A stretch of DNA of 64,000 nucleotides from Muribaculum sp. GTDB taxonomy: Bacteria; Bacteroidota; Bacteroidia; Bacteroidales; Muribaculaceae. The position numbers and the translations under genes are program-made. The stretch spans positions 186,001 through 250,000 of the forward strand of contig VSOZ01000002.1 of the NCBI GenBank assembly GCA_009775095.1. Reading direction: 5' to 3'. The stretch's first letter is position 1. Each line of letters starts with the position of its first letter. This document shows, piece by piece, positions 1 to 8,247 of this stretch. Below the pieces are notes generated by a model, which did no database searches, was not told where the DNA came from, and saw nothing but the letters and a program-made list of their open reading frames with translations.

Positions 1-307
1 TGTTACCTATACTAAATTCTGTATCGATCATCACATCATTATAGTCAAACTTTTCATAATAATTATAGCCGCATAGTTCTATAAAACGCTGTAAAGGCTT
101 GCTGCCTAAAGTATGACTACCATTCGGATTGAGTAAATCGGCCAACAAAGCCGAGTGCAAGTGAGTCTCATCGGTTTTAACCCCAAGTAATTGAAATATA
201 TTATATTTCTCACCTCTCATTTCCGATTGAAAATCTCTCTCCGACATTAAATTAACGATATTGTCTATACGTTCAAATAGTTTTTTAATACTTATATTGC
301 TATTCAT
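1..307 (-). CDS. PD-(D/E)XK nuclease-superfamily protein, N-terminal part only (runs off the window start)
   Basis: An open frame runs leftwards from an ATG at 305-307 to the window edge (102 codons, no stop). The segment ETHLHSALLADLLNP followed by GSHTLGSKPL and a hydrophobic helix matches the N-terminal signature of the PD-(D/E)XK_4 family, whose members resemble restriction-type nucleases and often sit in defence or mobile loci. The catalytic D-x(n)-ExK core would lie beyond position 1 and cannot be seen. It starts 6 bases after the stop of the FtsZ-like gene, so it is almost certainly the fifth gene of that operon. Nuclease activity is inferred from the family only. Confidence 0.6.
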   Translation of the reverse strand, partial: MNSNISIKKLFERIDNIVNLMSERDFQSEMRGEKYNIFQLLGVKTDETHLHSALLADLLNPNGSHTLGSKPLQRFIELCGYNYYEKFDYNDVMIDTEFSIGN

Positions 308-313
308 TGATGT

Positions 314-1039
314 TTAGATAGATCTTAAATGATGAATAAATTTTCTCACAGTCGTTTTGAAAAGCGTCGAGTTACCAGACCCAATAATAGAGATTCTAAC
401 TTCATCTTCTTTAATATCGTTATCATGAAAAATGCCTATCCTGACAATAGCTTCTGGCATTACGGAAGATTCATATTCAGACAAAGGTATCAAATCTTCT
501 TTGCTTATTGCTCGGCCTTTATTTATGAATATCAATATACTTATATTTTCGGCAATCGCTGCATATCCGGAAAATCGCTTCTTTGCCCAATCATGATATG
601 CCGTTTGGATATCATTACCAAATCCGTTGATAGCTATAAAATGGCGCGATTTATGTAATGTATTGTATATGTCATAGAAGTCAAAAGAATTAATACCCGG
701 CAAAAGAATAGATTTCATTATATCCGTAATAGTAACTATCATATCGTAATTTGGCATGATAGCCACGCTGTCAGCACAATCATAAAATAATGGATTATCA
801 TGAGTTGAAAATATTAATGTCAAGATATCTCGGTTATAATATTGTTTTGCACATTCAATTGCCGCCTCCACATAGTCATCTGCAACAACCAATATAGTCA
901 TTTTATCATTTTCAAATGATATATCTGTCGATGACAATGCCATTTTTATGCTAATTTCTTGATATTTACATTTTTCAGTAAGGATATCAATTATTTTTTT
1001 AGTCTTATATCCAAAACCTATAATATTATATATTGCCAT
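314..1039 (-). CDS. Divergent FtsZ/tubulin-fold protein with degenerate nucleotide-binding loops
   Basis: A 241-residue protein that I read as a shortened FtsZ/tubulin fold. Residues 4-10 (YNIIGFG) sit where FtsZ has its first glycine loop. Residues 47-53 (MTILVVAD) match the strand before FtsZ's GGGTGTG loop, but that loop is absent. DILTLIFST (71-79) and CADSVAIMPN (88-97) match the ILTVAVVT and VDSLITIPN strands. ILLPGINSFDFYDI (111-124) corresponds to the FtsZ segment RPGLMNVDFADV. ISILIFINKG (166-175) and EDEVRISIIGSG (211-222) match the two C-terminal-domain strands. FtsZ is usually 320-450 residues. The missing GGGTGTG makes GTP hydrolysis doubtful. The gene lies 11 bases after the WYL gene and 6 before the nuclease-family gene. 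The fold is inferred from motif order; function is unknown. Confidence 0.6.
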   Translation of the reverse strand: MAIYNIIGFGYKTKKIIDILTEKCKYQEISIKMALSSTDISFENDKMTILVVADDYVEAAIECAKQYYNRDILTLIFSTHDNPLFYDCADSVAIMPNYDMIVTITDIMKSILLPGINSFDFYDIYNTLHKSRHFIAINGFGNDIQTAYHDWAKKRFSGYAAIAENISILIFINKGRAISKEDLIPLSEYESSVMPEAIVRIGIFHDNDIKEDEVRISIIGSGNSTLFKTTVRKFIHHLRSI

Positions 1040-1050
1040 TTATGTTAAAT

Positions 1051-1956
1051 TTAATCCAATTCATATAATTCAACCATATCAGAAATCCAGTTCTTTATCT
1101 GAAGCCTTAGTGATTGGGGTTTAATCACTTCCACCATTGCTCCGGCTTGAAGTAACTTCATAACAAAATCATAAGTAGGAGCAAGATATAATTCAAATTC
1201 CGCATATTCGGCATTGTTATGCAATAGCTTTTGGCTATGATGCAATGGCAACGACATTAGATAATGCTTATGACGCTTATATGCTCTGATTACAATATAT
1301 ATAGGCTTCACTTCCGAATCTGTAACTACACCGAAATAGTTCTCAAAATAATCATTAGCATTAAAGCTTTTAAGAGGAGTAAATGATATATCGGTTATAC
1401 ATACATCTTCCATCCTGTCAAGAGCATAAGTCAACAGTCTGTCAGTCTGAGCATCGTATCCCAGCATATACCATCGATTTTGAAATAGTTTTATACAATA
1501 TGGTTCAATCAGAAAACTTCTTGAAACAGATTCATGATAAGTATGATATATGATATTAAGGGCCTTATCAGTTCTCATTGCATGCAATATTACCAACAGC
1601 CATTTATGTCCTGATGGTATGGAATCAACTAGAATTCGATCCTTTAAAACCATACTGTCTCTTATGACATTATTGACTGCAAATGTATCAATCATCCATT
1701 TTTTTATTCCGTTTTCATTAAGGCTTTCCGAATTCTCTATATAATAAAGATAACCATTTGCACGCTGACAAGAAATAATAATGCCAAATTGGGAGAATAT
1801 TGCATCAATCCATCTATTGAAGGTTGCTCGCGGCAAGGGTTTGTTATCGCTCAAATCCTTATTATCTTCCCATTTGGCGGATAAATCCTTGTACGATATT
1901 TTCCCCGCACTATGAATAGTATTAATAAGCCATATGTATTTTTGTAATTGATGCAT
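1051..1956 (-). CDS. WYL-domain transcriptional regulator
   Basis: A 301-residue protein with the WYL regulator layout: a winged-helix N-terminus (about 1-75, with LPRATFNRWIDAI as the likely recognition region), a WYL domain (about 110-190, where RSFLIEPYCIKLFQNRWYMLGYD carries the signature as W-Y-M) and a WCX extension (about 215-298). Such proteins bind a ligand, often nucleic acid or nucleotide, and control DNA repair and phage-defence operons (BrxR and CapW are examples). It is the third gene of the five-gene operon rather than being divergently placed, so it would be co-expressed with the genes it may control. Target and ligand are not visible. Confidence 0.85.
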   Translation of the reverse strand: MHQLQKYIWLINTIHSAGKISYKDLSAKWEDNKDLSDNKPLPRATFNRWIDAIFSQFGIIISCQRANGYLYYIENSESLNENGIKKWMIDTFAVNNVIRDSMVLKDRILVDSIPSGHKWLLVILHAMRTDKALNIIYHTYHESVSRSFLIEPYCIKLFQNRWYMLGYDAQTDRLLTYALDRMEDVCITDISFTPLKSFNANDYFENYFGVVTDSEVKPIYIVIRAYKRHKHYLMSLPLHHSQKLLHNNAEYAEFELYLAPTYDFVMKLLQAGAMVEVIKPQSLRLQIKNWISDMVELYELD

Positions 1957-1995
1957 GTATAAATCTATTTACAACAAATATAGCTATTTCATGTA

Positions 1996-3960
1996 TCATT
2001 TTTCGATACATCGCAGTATTTTTACGGAATCCATCTCACTTTTATTATTAATCATATTTACAAGACAGCTTCCTACAAAATATTCAGGGGGTGTTAGCCC
2101 ACGCTCCATCCAAGGTTCCCAACAACGAGCATCTCGGACTTTGGTCGCAAGACAGATCATCCACGTTTCCTCTTGAATGAAAAATTCTTCATGACATAGA
2201 ATTGAATCATCAGATACATACTCCCCATGTACCATAAGACAACCCTCCTTATATGGTGTATGGTTTGGATTGTTTGACAGATTTTTTAATTTGTCAAATG
2301 CCATTTTGCACTCAGAAAGATTATGCCAATAATAATAGGTAAGATAATCTTTAATATATTTTTTCACTTTATGCCAAGTAGTGCATCGAAAATAATACTC
2401 CAACGGCATATCTGCGTCAACTAAATTATCATAATTCATTGGATTGCAAAAAGACCCATTGTTCAGAGTAATTATTTCATCAATATCAATAGTCTCTAAT
2501 TGAGTATTTTGTATGCAAATTTTACTTAAAGCCGATGTTTTATATAGCATTAATTTTACCAAAGGATTGTATGAGCAATCCAAATGAATGAGTTGAGAAG
2601 AATGACCTATATCTAATGTTGAAATGCTATTTTCACGGCATATAACGCCGGTTAGATATTTGTTATTGGAGAAATCAAGCGATTTTATCGACTGTCCGAC
2701 AATTGATACTTTTTTTAATCCTCGGCAACGTTCAAAATCTACCGATAGGAGTTGATGCCTATAACGACTGAATTCAAATGCCTCAATCGATCTTGAACAT
2801 AAAGCCTCAATATTAATTTCGTAAACACCTGAATGTTTGTATTTATGCCTGAATGTTACTTTTCTATGCTCCGGCATAGGATGACAACGATCTATTCTTT
2901 GCTTTCCCGGGAGCCTATCACCCCAGTTAATAGAGGCAAAACAATAAGGAGGTAGCTCAATAGAAAACTCACATCTAAGATTCGAACTATCAATCATGAT
3001 AGTCATATCAATTATATCCGGCAGGCTGCTCATACAACGTATGTCGACATATTCCTTTCGGATTTTGTTTAAGTATATGTTTTTTGTATCATCGGCATAT
3101 TCAAAAGCCGTCTGATAAATTTCGCATGCTTTCTTAATACTTACCGTTGCTGCGTAAATATTACCCAATGCATATATTACTTCTGTCTCAACAACACTAT
3201 CATTAAGATAAGTTTCAAGATACTTTTTGGCCAAATAGTAGTTCTGCTTCACTCCCTTACCATAATAATACATTAACCCTAAATACTTTGACGTTTCAAT
3301 ATCATGCCTATTCTTAAATAATTGAAAAGCCTCGGCATACTCTTCTTGTTCGTAAAGATATCTCGCAAGTTGTAAAGTATAACCTGCATTACCCTCTTGA
3401 GCTTTTGCATAAAAAGCATCGCGCATTGCAGGAATATGAAGGAGCTTGTATAGATGTGACGCCGGAATTTTGTCACATTTTAATATATGTTTCACACACT
3501 CATATTCAGATAAGCCAAGTCTATTTTTATCAAGATTATATAATGCCATAAAAGCAAAAAAATCATCACAACCTTTATATCCTTTATCAATCCATTCATT
3601 AAACCGTCTAATGAGATAATCCAGCTCTTTTTTATTTGCAAAACTAATTATCGTTGAAGCCAAATTCCTTAAAGCCAATTGAAGCCAACCAAACTCATCA
3701 TCCAGCAAATGCTTGCAAGAGATTATCTTTTCAATGCAATCCATGCAATCAATCATCGGTGTACGAACATCATACGAAGTATAAGGCGATAAATATCTTA
3801 TTATTTTTAAATATCGTTCTGTAAGAAGAAACAGCGACAAAGGATCATCATTATCAAGACTCGAGCCGGATATAATAACGTTATTATATCCGAGCGTTGA
3901 GTCATAACCGGATTTATTTTGTGAACCCATCACTTTCTGTTCAATATTTGATATAAACAT
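1996..3960 (-). CDS. Large Sel1-like/PKD-like/leucine-rich protein of unknown function
   Basis: A 654-residue protein with no recognisable signal peptide. Residues about 185-300 look like Sel1/TPR repeats (YGKGVKQNYYLAKKYLE is typical). About 330-385 resembles a PKD/Ig-like strand set (INWGDRLPG, then VTFRHKYKHSGVYEINI). About 405-495 carries leucine-rich repeats of the form L..LDFSNNKYL and LIHLDCSYNPL. The C-terminal 150 residues, rich in W, C and Y, match nothing I know. The first ATG overlaps the upstream gene by 20 bases; an alternative ATG at codon 11 (3930) lies 10 bases after that gene's stop and may be the real start. The mix suggests a protein-interaction scaffold or sensor. AT-rich, unlike the genes beyond 4.7 kb. 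Confidence 0.6.
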   Translation of the reverse strand: MFISNIEQKVMGSQNKSGYDSTLGYNNVIISGSSLDNDDPLSLFLLTERYLKIIRYLSPYTSYDVRTPMIDCMDCIEKIISCKHLLDDEFGWLQLALRNLASTIISFANKKELDYLIRRFNEWIDKGYKGCDDFFAFMALYNLDKNRLGLSEYECVKHILKCDKIPASHLYKLLHIPAMRDAFYAKAQEGNAGYTLQLARYLYEQEEYAEAFQLFKNRHDIETSKYLGLMYYYGKGVKQNYYLAKKYLETYLNDSVVETEVIYALGNIYAATVSIKKACEIYQTAFEYADDTKNIYLNKIRKEYVDIRCMSSLPDIIDMTIMIDSSNLRCEFSIELPPYCFASINWGDRLPGKQRIDRCHPMPEHRKVTFRHKYKHSGVYEINIEALCSRSIEAFEFSRYRHQLLSVDFERCRGLKKVSIVGQSIKSLDFSNNKYLTGVICRENSISTLDIGHSSQLIHLDCSYNPLVKLMLYKTSALSKICIQNTQLETIDIDEIITLNNGSFCNPMNYDNLVDADMPLEYYFRCTTWHKVKKYIKDYLTYYYWHNLSECKMAFDKLKNLSNNPNHTPYKEGCLMVHGEYVSDDSILCHEEFFIQEETWMICLATKVRDARCWEPWMERGLTPPEYFVGSCLVNMINNKSEMDSVKILRCIEK

Positions 3961-4537
3961 CTTCTTCGAGTGCTTCTTTACCGTTCTCTATATTCAATAA
4001 TCGGTTACAACAATATTCATCTTGCCATCCGACTATATCGCTTACAGTCAACATGCCATCCTCTGCAAGAATAATAAAGTAATCTTCATATTCCTTACAG
4101 TCAAGTTGAATATGTAAATCTATGCATTTTTCGTTTACCCTCAGCTCTATACCCATAATTGAAAGCCAATCATCGCTGGATTGAATAAAACTGTCAAAAG
4201 TAGAATATTCTTCCGCTACTGCAGAAAAATATGCCTGACGTTTCTTCATCATATTCAACCGCTTTTCAAACATTTGTTCGTCATCTACATTTCTTTTGCA
4301 TTCCTTATTGATCAGACATATTCGTAGCATCGGCTTTACTGTAAGAATAATGCTTATGATAATAGCACTCCATATTTTTATAAGCACATATTCTCCGGGA
4401 AAAATATAAGAAACAATACTTCCGATAATTGACAGAAATACTAACCATCCGAAAAATGGGATAAACAGTATGTTAATATTATTGTCTTGCGGCTCTATAA
4501 ATGATTCTTTTACTGCATTCTTAAACCTGTTGCTCAT
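3941..4537 (-). CDS. Two-TM membrane-anchored protein of unknown function, first gene of the cassette
   Basis: A 198-residue protein with two hydrophobic segments (about 21-46 and 51-70) separated by a short loop, followed by a charged, predicted cytoplasmic domain of about 125 residues rich in acidic and aromatic residues. I do not recognise a family. It is the promoter-proximal gene of the five-gene minus-strand operon, and its last 20 bases overlap the annotated start of the Sel1/LRR gene. A Bacteroidota-type promoter lies about 40 bases upstream. It may anchor the cassette's products at the inner membrane; that is inference. Confidence 0.6.
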   Translation of the reverse strand: MSNRFKNAVKESFIEPQDNNINILFIPFFGWLVFLSIIGSIVSYIFPGEYVLIKIWSAIIISIILTVKPMLRICLINKECKRNVDDEQMFEKRLNMMKKRQAYFSAVAEEYSTFDSFIQSSDDWLSIMGIELRVNEKCIDLHIQLDCKEYEDYFIILAEDGMLTVSDIVGWQDEYCCNRLLNIENGKEALEEDVYIKY

Positions 4538-4574
4538 ATAATGTTGGTTTTATCATCAATTAGTATATTTTCTG

Positions 4575-4606
4575 CAAATATAAAAGCAACATGTCTCACA
4601 TTTAAA
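4575..4606 (-). promoter_or_regulatory. Promoter of the five-gene cassette
   Basis: On the minus strand TTTA (4606-4603), a 20-base spacer and TATATTTG (4582-4575) match the Bacteroidota consensus TTTG-N19/21-TAnnTTTG with one change in the -33 box. The expected start of transcription near 4568 gives a leader of about 30 bases before the ATG at 4537. No other convincing promoter was seen between the five genes. The rest of 4538-4709 is AT-rich spacer with nothing else I can name. Confidence 0.55.
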
Positions 4607-4709
4607 TACAGCAAACACCTTAAGCAGATCTTTTTATTTCTATTCTGCTTTTAATACACAATAAATTCAAATTGTAAAACCTCTATCAGACTACCCAATT
4701 TTATACCGC

Positions 4710-5693
4710 TTATTTACTATTCATTTCGCGGGAGAGGGCGGAGGCGAGGCAGGGATGGGCGGCGAGGAGGGTGGATGCGGCGGTTTGGGTGTCGGCGAGG
4801 AAGCGGTCGCGGAGTTGTTGCGACTGCGTCATGGGGCGGTGACGGAGGCGCTTGACGAGTTTGGCACATTTGGCCGCGAGGTCAATGGTAGCGTCGTTCA
4901 TAAACGACTGTGTGAAAATGTCGTAGATGTAGTCGACGGCGGTATCGGACGGATGCACCATGTCGGCGGCATAAAAGCGGTAGTCACGCAGGTCGTCGAG
5001 CATTATCTCATATGAGGGGAAGTACAACGCCATGTCAGGATACTCCGTGGTCAGCCGGTCAACGGCAAGAAGGAGCACGGCCTTACTTAACTGATTCTCA
5101 TGAGCGCCGTCGGCGAGATGACGTATGGGGCTTACCGTAAAGATGACTTTCAGTTGCGGGAAGCGGGCCGATATCTCGCGGAGCATCTTCTTCCACAGTC
5201 CCACGGTCTGCGTAGACGTAAGCATCTCCCGGTTAAAGGTGTCGGCCGGCATTTTGTGGCAGTTTGCCACCACCCTGTTGCCCTCCTTCAGGCGATATAT
5301 ATAGGAGGTGCCGAAGGTTATTATGAGCGCCGAGGCCTTAGCGAGAGCATCGCGGGCTTCAGCGGCGGCACTGTTCATAGCCGAAAGCACAGCGTCGCGA
5401 TCGACGCCCGAGAAGCGCGAGTGATGGGAGTAGCTGTGCCACAGCCCGTCGTGCATGAACAGGTCGCCCTCGGTATAATCGCGACCGTAGAGCAGGTCGA
5501 GCAAGGCAGAGGCTATGCTTGCGGGATTGTACAGGGTGCCACAGGGATTGATAACGGTGTCAAACAGCTCGTTTTGTAACCGCGAACCTACATTTTCGGT
5601 AAAACAGGAGCCGAGCATCACAACGGGACGGCTGTGGTCGACAAGTCCCTGACAGCCCTGCAAAGGTTTTATGACAGTACGAAATTGTATCAT
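4710..5693 (-). CDS. GSCFA-domain protein
   Basis: A 327-residue protein of the GSCFA family, named for the motif seen here as LGSCFTENVG (about 27-36). The family is SGNH/GDSL-hydrolase-like. The first catalytic block is GSCF, ITFGTSYIYR (about 124-133) looks like an oxyanion-region block, and the late AADMVHPSDTA (about 243-253) supplies the D-x-x-H pair. The substrate is unknown; neighbours in Bacteroidales are often envelope genes. It starts 2 bases after the stop of the OmpA-family gene, so the two are co-transcribed. From here rightwards the DNA is visibly richer in G and C than the 1-4.5 kb cassette. Confidence 0.85.
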   Translation of the reverse strand: MIQFRTVIKPLQGCQGLVDHSRPVVMLGSCFTENVGSRLQNELFDTVINPCGTLYNPASIASALLDLLYGRDYTEGDLFMHDGLWHSYSHHSRFSGVDRDAVLSAMNSAAAEARDALAKASALIITFGTSYIYRLKEGNRVVANCHKMPADTFNREMLTSTQTVGLWKKMLREISARFPQLKVIFTVSPIRHLADGAHENQLSKAVLLLAVDRLTTEYPDMALYFPSYEIMLDDLRDYRFYAADMVHPSDTAVDYIYDIFTQSFMNDATIDLAAKCAKLVKRLRHRPMTQSQQLRDRFLADTQTAASTLLAAHPCLASALSREMNSK

Positions 5694-5695
5694 GG

Positions 5696-7690
5696 TCAGT
5701 ATATTTTATAATCAATCGACAATACCTTAAACTCGGTGCGGCGGTTTATCTGATCGGCGATCTCCCGATCGGCGTCCGACAGTTGTTCCACAAACTCCTC
5801 ATCCAACACGGTGCCCTCGGCAAACTGCGGATACTCCCGGGCAAGACGCGGGGTCACGGCCTTCGGACGCGACTTTCCGTAGCCGTGAGGAGTAAGACGT
5901 CCCGGGTCTATGCCTGCGGCCACAAGATAGTCAATGACCGACTGCGCTCTGCGCAGCGACAGGTCTATGTTATAGGCCTCGGAGCCCTTGCGGTCGGTGT
6001 GGGCCGCGAGTTCTATGCTAACACCGGGATTGTCGCGAAGCACCTGCGCCATTGAATCAAGCGCCGTCCGCGACTCGGGACGCAACGTAGCCTTATCGAA
6101 ATCGTAGAATATATTGTCGATTACATTGGGCTTGTTGATCGATGCAAGGGTGAAGTTTACCTCATAGCGCGCATCCTCCTCCTCGACTCCCGACGTGAAC
6201 TCCTGCTTGGCATTGAGATAGCCTCCGGCACCGGCCATCATGACATAGCTCACCCCACGCTGCAGCGGAAACGAGAATGTGCCGTCAGGCTTGCAGCGGG
6301 CCTTGCGGTTGGAGCCGTCATCGCCCACGATACGCAGCTGCGCGTCGGCTACGGGATAGCCGTCAAGATCCAACACACTGCCCCCTATCTCGATTCTAAG
6401 GTCGGGCAACATAAACGAGTACAAGTGATCATAACCGCGACTGTCGCCGCGGTTGGAGCTGAAAAATCCGCTCTCGCCGGGGCCGAACGTTATGCCGAAA
6501 TCGTCGGCCGATGAATTGACCGGCACCCCCATATTGGTCACAAGCCAACCACCAGACGGCTGCAGCTCGGCGCGGAATATGTCGAGGCCGCCGAGGCCGG
6601 GGTGTCCGTTGCTTGCAAAGTAGAGCACGCTGTCATCGCGCACGTAAGGAAACATCTCGTCGCCGGGAGTATTTATAAAGTTACCGAGATTTTCAGGCAC
6701 CGATGCGCGGTCGTTAAGGTTGACGCGCCACAGGTCCTTGCCGCCGTATCCTCCCGGACGGTCAGAGGTAAAATAGAGCCAAGTACCGTCGGGCGACACG
6801 GCCGGATGACCGTAGCTCGAGAGCGTATCGGCGCTTACATCCAGCCTTACGGGTGCACTCCAGCGCGCATCGGAGCGCTGCGATGTGCATATCTCCACCC
6901 CGGTGTCGGCATCGGGCTCACGCCGGGCGCGCGTAAGATACATCGTATGTCCGTCGGGCGAAAACGACACAATGCCCTCGTCGTTGGCGGTATTTACATC
7001 GCCCTCGGCCGGCTCGGGACGCATCCACTCGCCGCGCTCGTTTTTGCGGGCCATCCACAGGTCGCTTTTTTTCATGCCGGTAATCTCGCTGCGCAATGTC
7101 CCGGAGACCCGTTCGTCGGTCGTGGTAAAATACAGAATATCGCCGCCACGGTCAAGAAACATAGGCGCAAATTCGCTTCGGCGTGAGTTGAACATCTTGG
7201 CATTTTTAACCACATATCGCGTGGGGTGCTCCTTCAGCGACGCCGCAAGGCGGCAGCCGGCCAGCCCCTTAAGAGCATCGGCGGAGTCAGCCGGCGACAG
7301 CAGAAGATACTGTGAATAAGCATCGACGGCAAGCGCGTACTTGCCCTCGGCATGAAGCGAGCGGCCGAGATAGAGCAAAGTGGAGGAGTCGGGGTAATTG
7401 TAGCGCAACGCATTGCGGTAGGCGGCCGAAGCCCGCGCGTTCATGGCGAGACGGCTGTAGCAACGGCCCATCTTGAACGCCACCTCGCCGCGAAGCGGAC
7501 GCTCCGACTTTTTCTTCAGCCTGTTGTAGACCTTACGGTAAGTGCGCGAAGCATCGTAGTATTCGCCCCGTGCCATCTGCTCGTCGGCCACGGAGAGCTT
7601 GGCCGTAGCACACGAGCACAACAGCGACAACAGGAGTAGCGTAATGCTCCCGGCAAACAGCCTCAACGATGTCGACCCATACACGCGCAT
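5696..7690 (-). CDS. PorE-like OmpA-family outer-membrane lipoprotein (TPR, beta-propeller, CRD, OmpA)
   Basis: A 664-residue protein with a lipoprotein signal (LLLLSLLCSC, acylated Cys about residue 27). Next come TPR-like helices (about 35-155), PD40/WD40-type propeller blades (about 165-425, with repeats such as VSPDGTWLYFTSDRPGGYGG and FSPDGHTMYLT), a carboxypeptidase-regulatory-like domain (about 430-505) and an OmpA C-terminal peptidoglycan-binding domain (about 520-664, YDFDKATLRPES and AHTDRKGSEAYN). This is the order described for PorE, a type IX secretion periplasmic protein, but paralogues with the same order are common in species lacking T9SS. It likely tethers the outer membrane to peptidoglycan. 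Confidence 0.85.
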   Translation of the reverse strand: MRVYGSTSLRLFAGSITLLLLSLLCSCATAKLSVADEQMARGEYYDASRTYRKVYNRLKKKSERPLRGEVAFKMGRCYSRLAMNARASAAYRNALRYNYPDSSTLLYLGRSLHAEGKYALAVDAYSQYLLLSPADSADALKGLAGCRLAASLKEHPTRYVVKNAKMFNSRRSEFAPMFLDRGGDILYFTTTDERVSGTLRSEITGMKKSDLWMARKNERGEWMRPEPAEGDVNTANDEGIVSFSPDGHTMYLTRARREPDADTGVEICTSQRSDARWSAPVRLDVSADTLSSYGHPAVSPDGTWLYFTSDRPGGYGGKDLWRVNLNDRASVPENLGNFINTPGDEMFPYVRDDSVLYFASNGHPGLGGLDIFRAELQPSGGWLVTNMGVPVNSSADDFGITFGPGESGFFSSNRGDSRGYDHLYSFMLPDLRIEIGGSVLDLDGYPVADAQLRIVGDDGSNRKARCKPDGTFSFPLQRGVSYVMMAGAGGYLNAKQEFTSGVEEEDARYEVNFTLASINKPNVIDNIFYDFDKATLRPESRTALDSMAQVLRDNPGVSIELAAHTDRKGSEAYNIDLSLRRAQSVIDYLVAAGIDPGRLTPHGYGKSRPKAVTPRLAREYPQFAEGTVLDEEFVEQLSDADREIADQINRRTEFKVLSIDYKIY

Positions 7691-7732
7691 ACAATATTAA
7701 CGTACGACCCTAACGGTTTATTTTAATACATC

Positions 7733-7850
7733 TTAAAACGACATGGTCAAGCTCATGCCTCCCGAAAAGTGCGTTAACACTTCGAGAAACCTGAACTTGA
7801 TCAATACGTTTACGTCGATACCGTGCCGATAACGACGGCTACAAAGAAAA
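7733..7850 (-). pseudogene. Possible 3' remnant of a PorP/SprF-type outer-membrane protein gene
   Basis: In the 194-base gap between secG and the OmpA-family gene, one minus-strand frame is open from about 7850 to a TAA at 7735-7733. It reads as a plausible beta-barrel end (IDVNVLIKFRFLEV, then FSGGMSLTMSF and stop). There is no usable start codon and the frame is preceded by a stop, so it would be a decayed C-terminus. PorP/SprF genes commonly sit next to PorE-like genes, which motivates the guess. Only about 37 residues are involved, so chance is possible. Confidence 0.25.
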
Positions 7851-7884
7851 ATTCAACAGCTATATACGCTGCACACGCCGCTAT

Positions 7885-8235
7885 TTATTCCGCGGGAGTG
7901 CTTTCGGGTGCCACGGGAAGTGTGGCTGCAGGAGCTACATCGGTGTTGAAGTCGGCGGGCTGAGTCTGCTCAACGGCCTGCGGCACTACACGCGAAGTGC
8001 TCTGTATGATATTGCGGGGCATGAAAAATACGCCCAAAATAGCAAGGATACCTATTGCTGCAGCAAGCCACCAAGTAACCTTCTCGATAAAATCATTGGT
8101 ACGACGTACGCCCATAACCTGATTGGCACCTCCGAACTGTGAAGAGAGGCCGCCGCCCTTGGACTTCTGGATAAGTACGACACCGATCATCATGATGGAT
8201 GCTATGACAGTAAGAGTAATTACTACTATGTACAT
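7885..8235 (-). CDS. secG: Preprotein translocase subunit SecG
   Basis: A 116-residue protein with the SecG pattern: an N-terminal transmembrane helix (about 2-22), the conserved loop QKSKGGGLSSQFGGANQVMGVRR (split here: IQKSKGGGLSSQFGG, then NQVMGVRR), a second helix (about 55-72) and a Pro/Ala/Glu-rich tail. SecG joins SecYE and assists SecA-driven export across the inner membrane. It is the last core gene of a minus-strand run with lptE and the sigma-54 activator gene, 12 bases after the upstream stop. Confidence 0.93.
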   Translation of the reverse strand: MYIVVITLTVIASIMMIGVVLIQKSKGGGLSSQFGGANQVMGVRRTNDFIEKVTWWLAAAIGILAILGVFFMPRNIIQSTSRVVPQAVEQTQPADFNTDVAPAATLPVAPESTPAE

Positions 8236-8247
8236 TGTTTTTTATGT

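Noticed and set aside
6602..7186. A 194-codon plus-strand frame inside the OmpA-family gene
   Set aside because: Opposite a gene with clear domains; composition (R, H and V rich) typical of a shadow frame.
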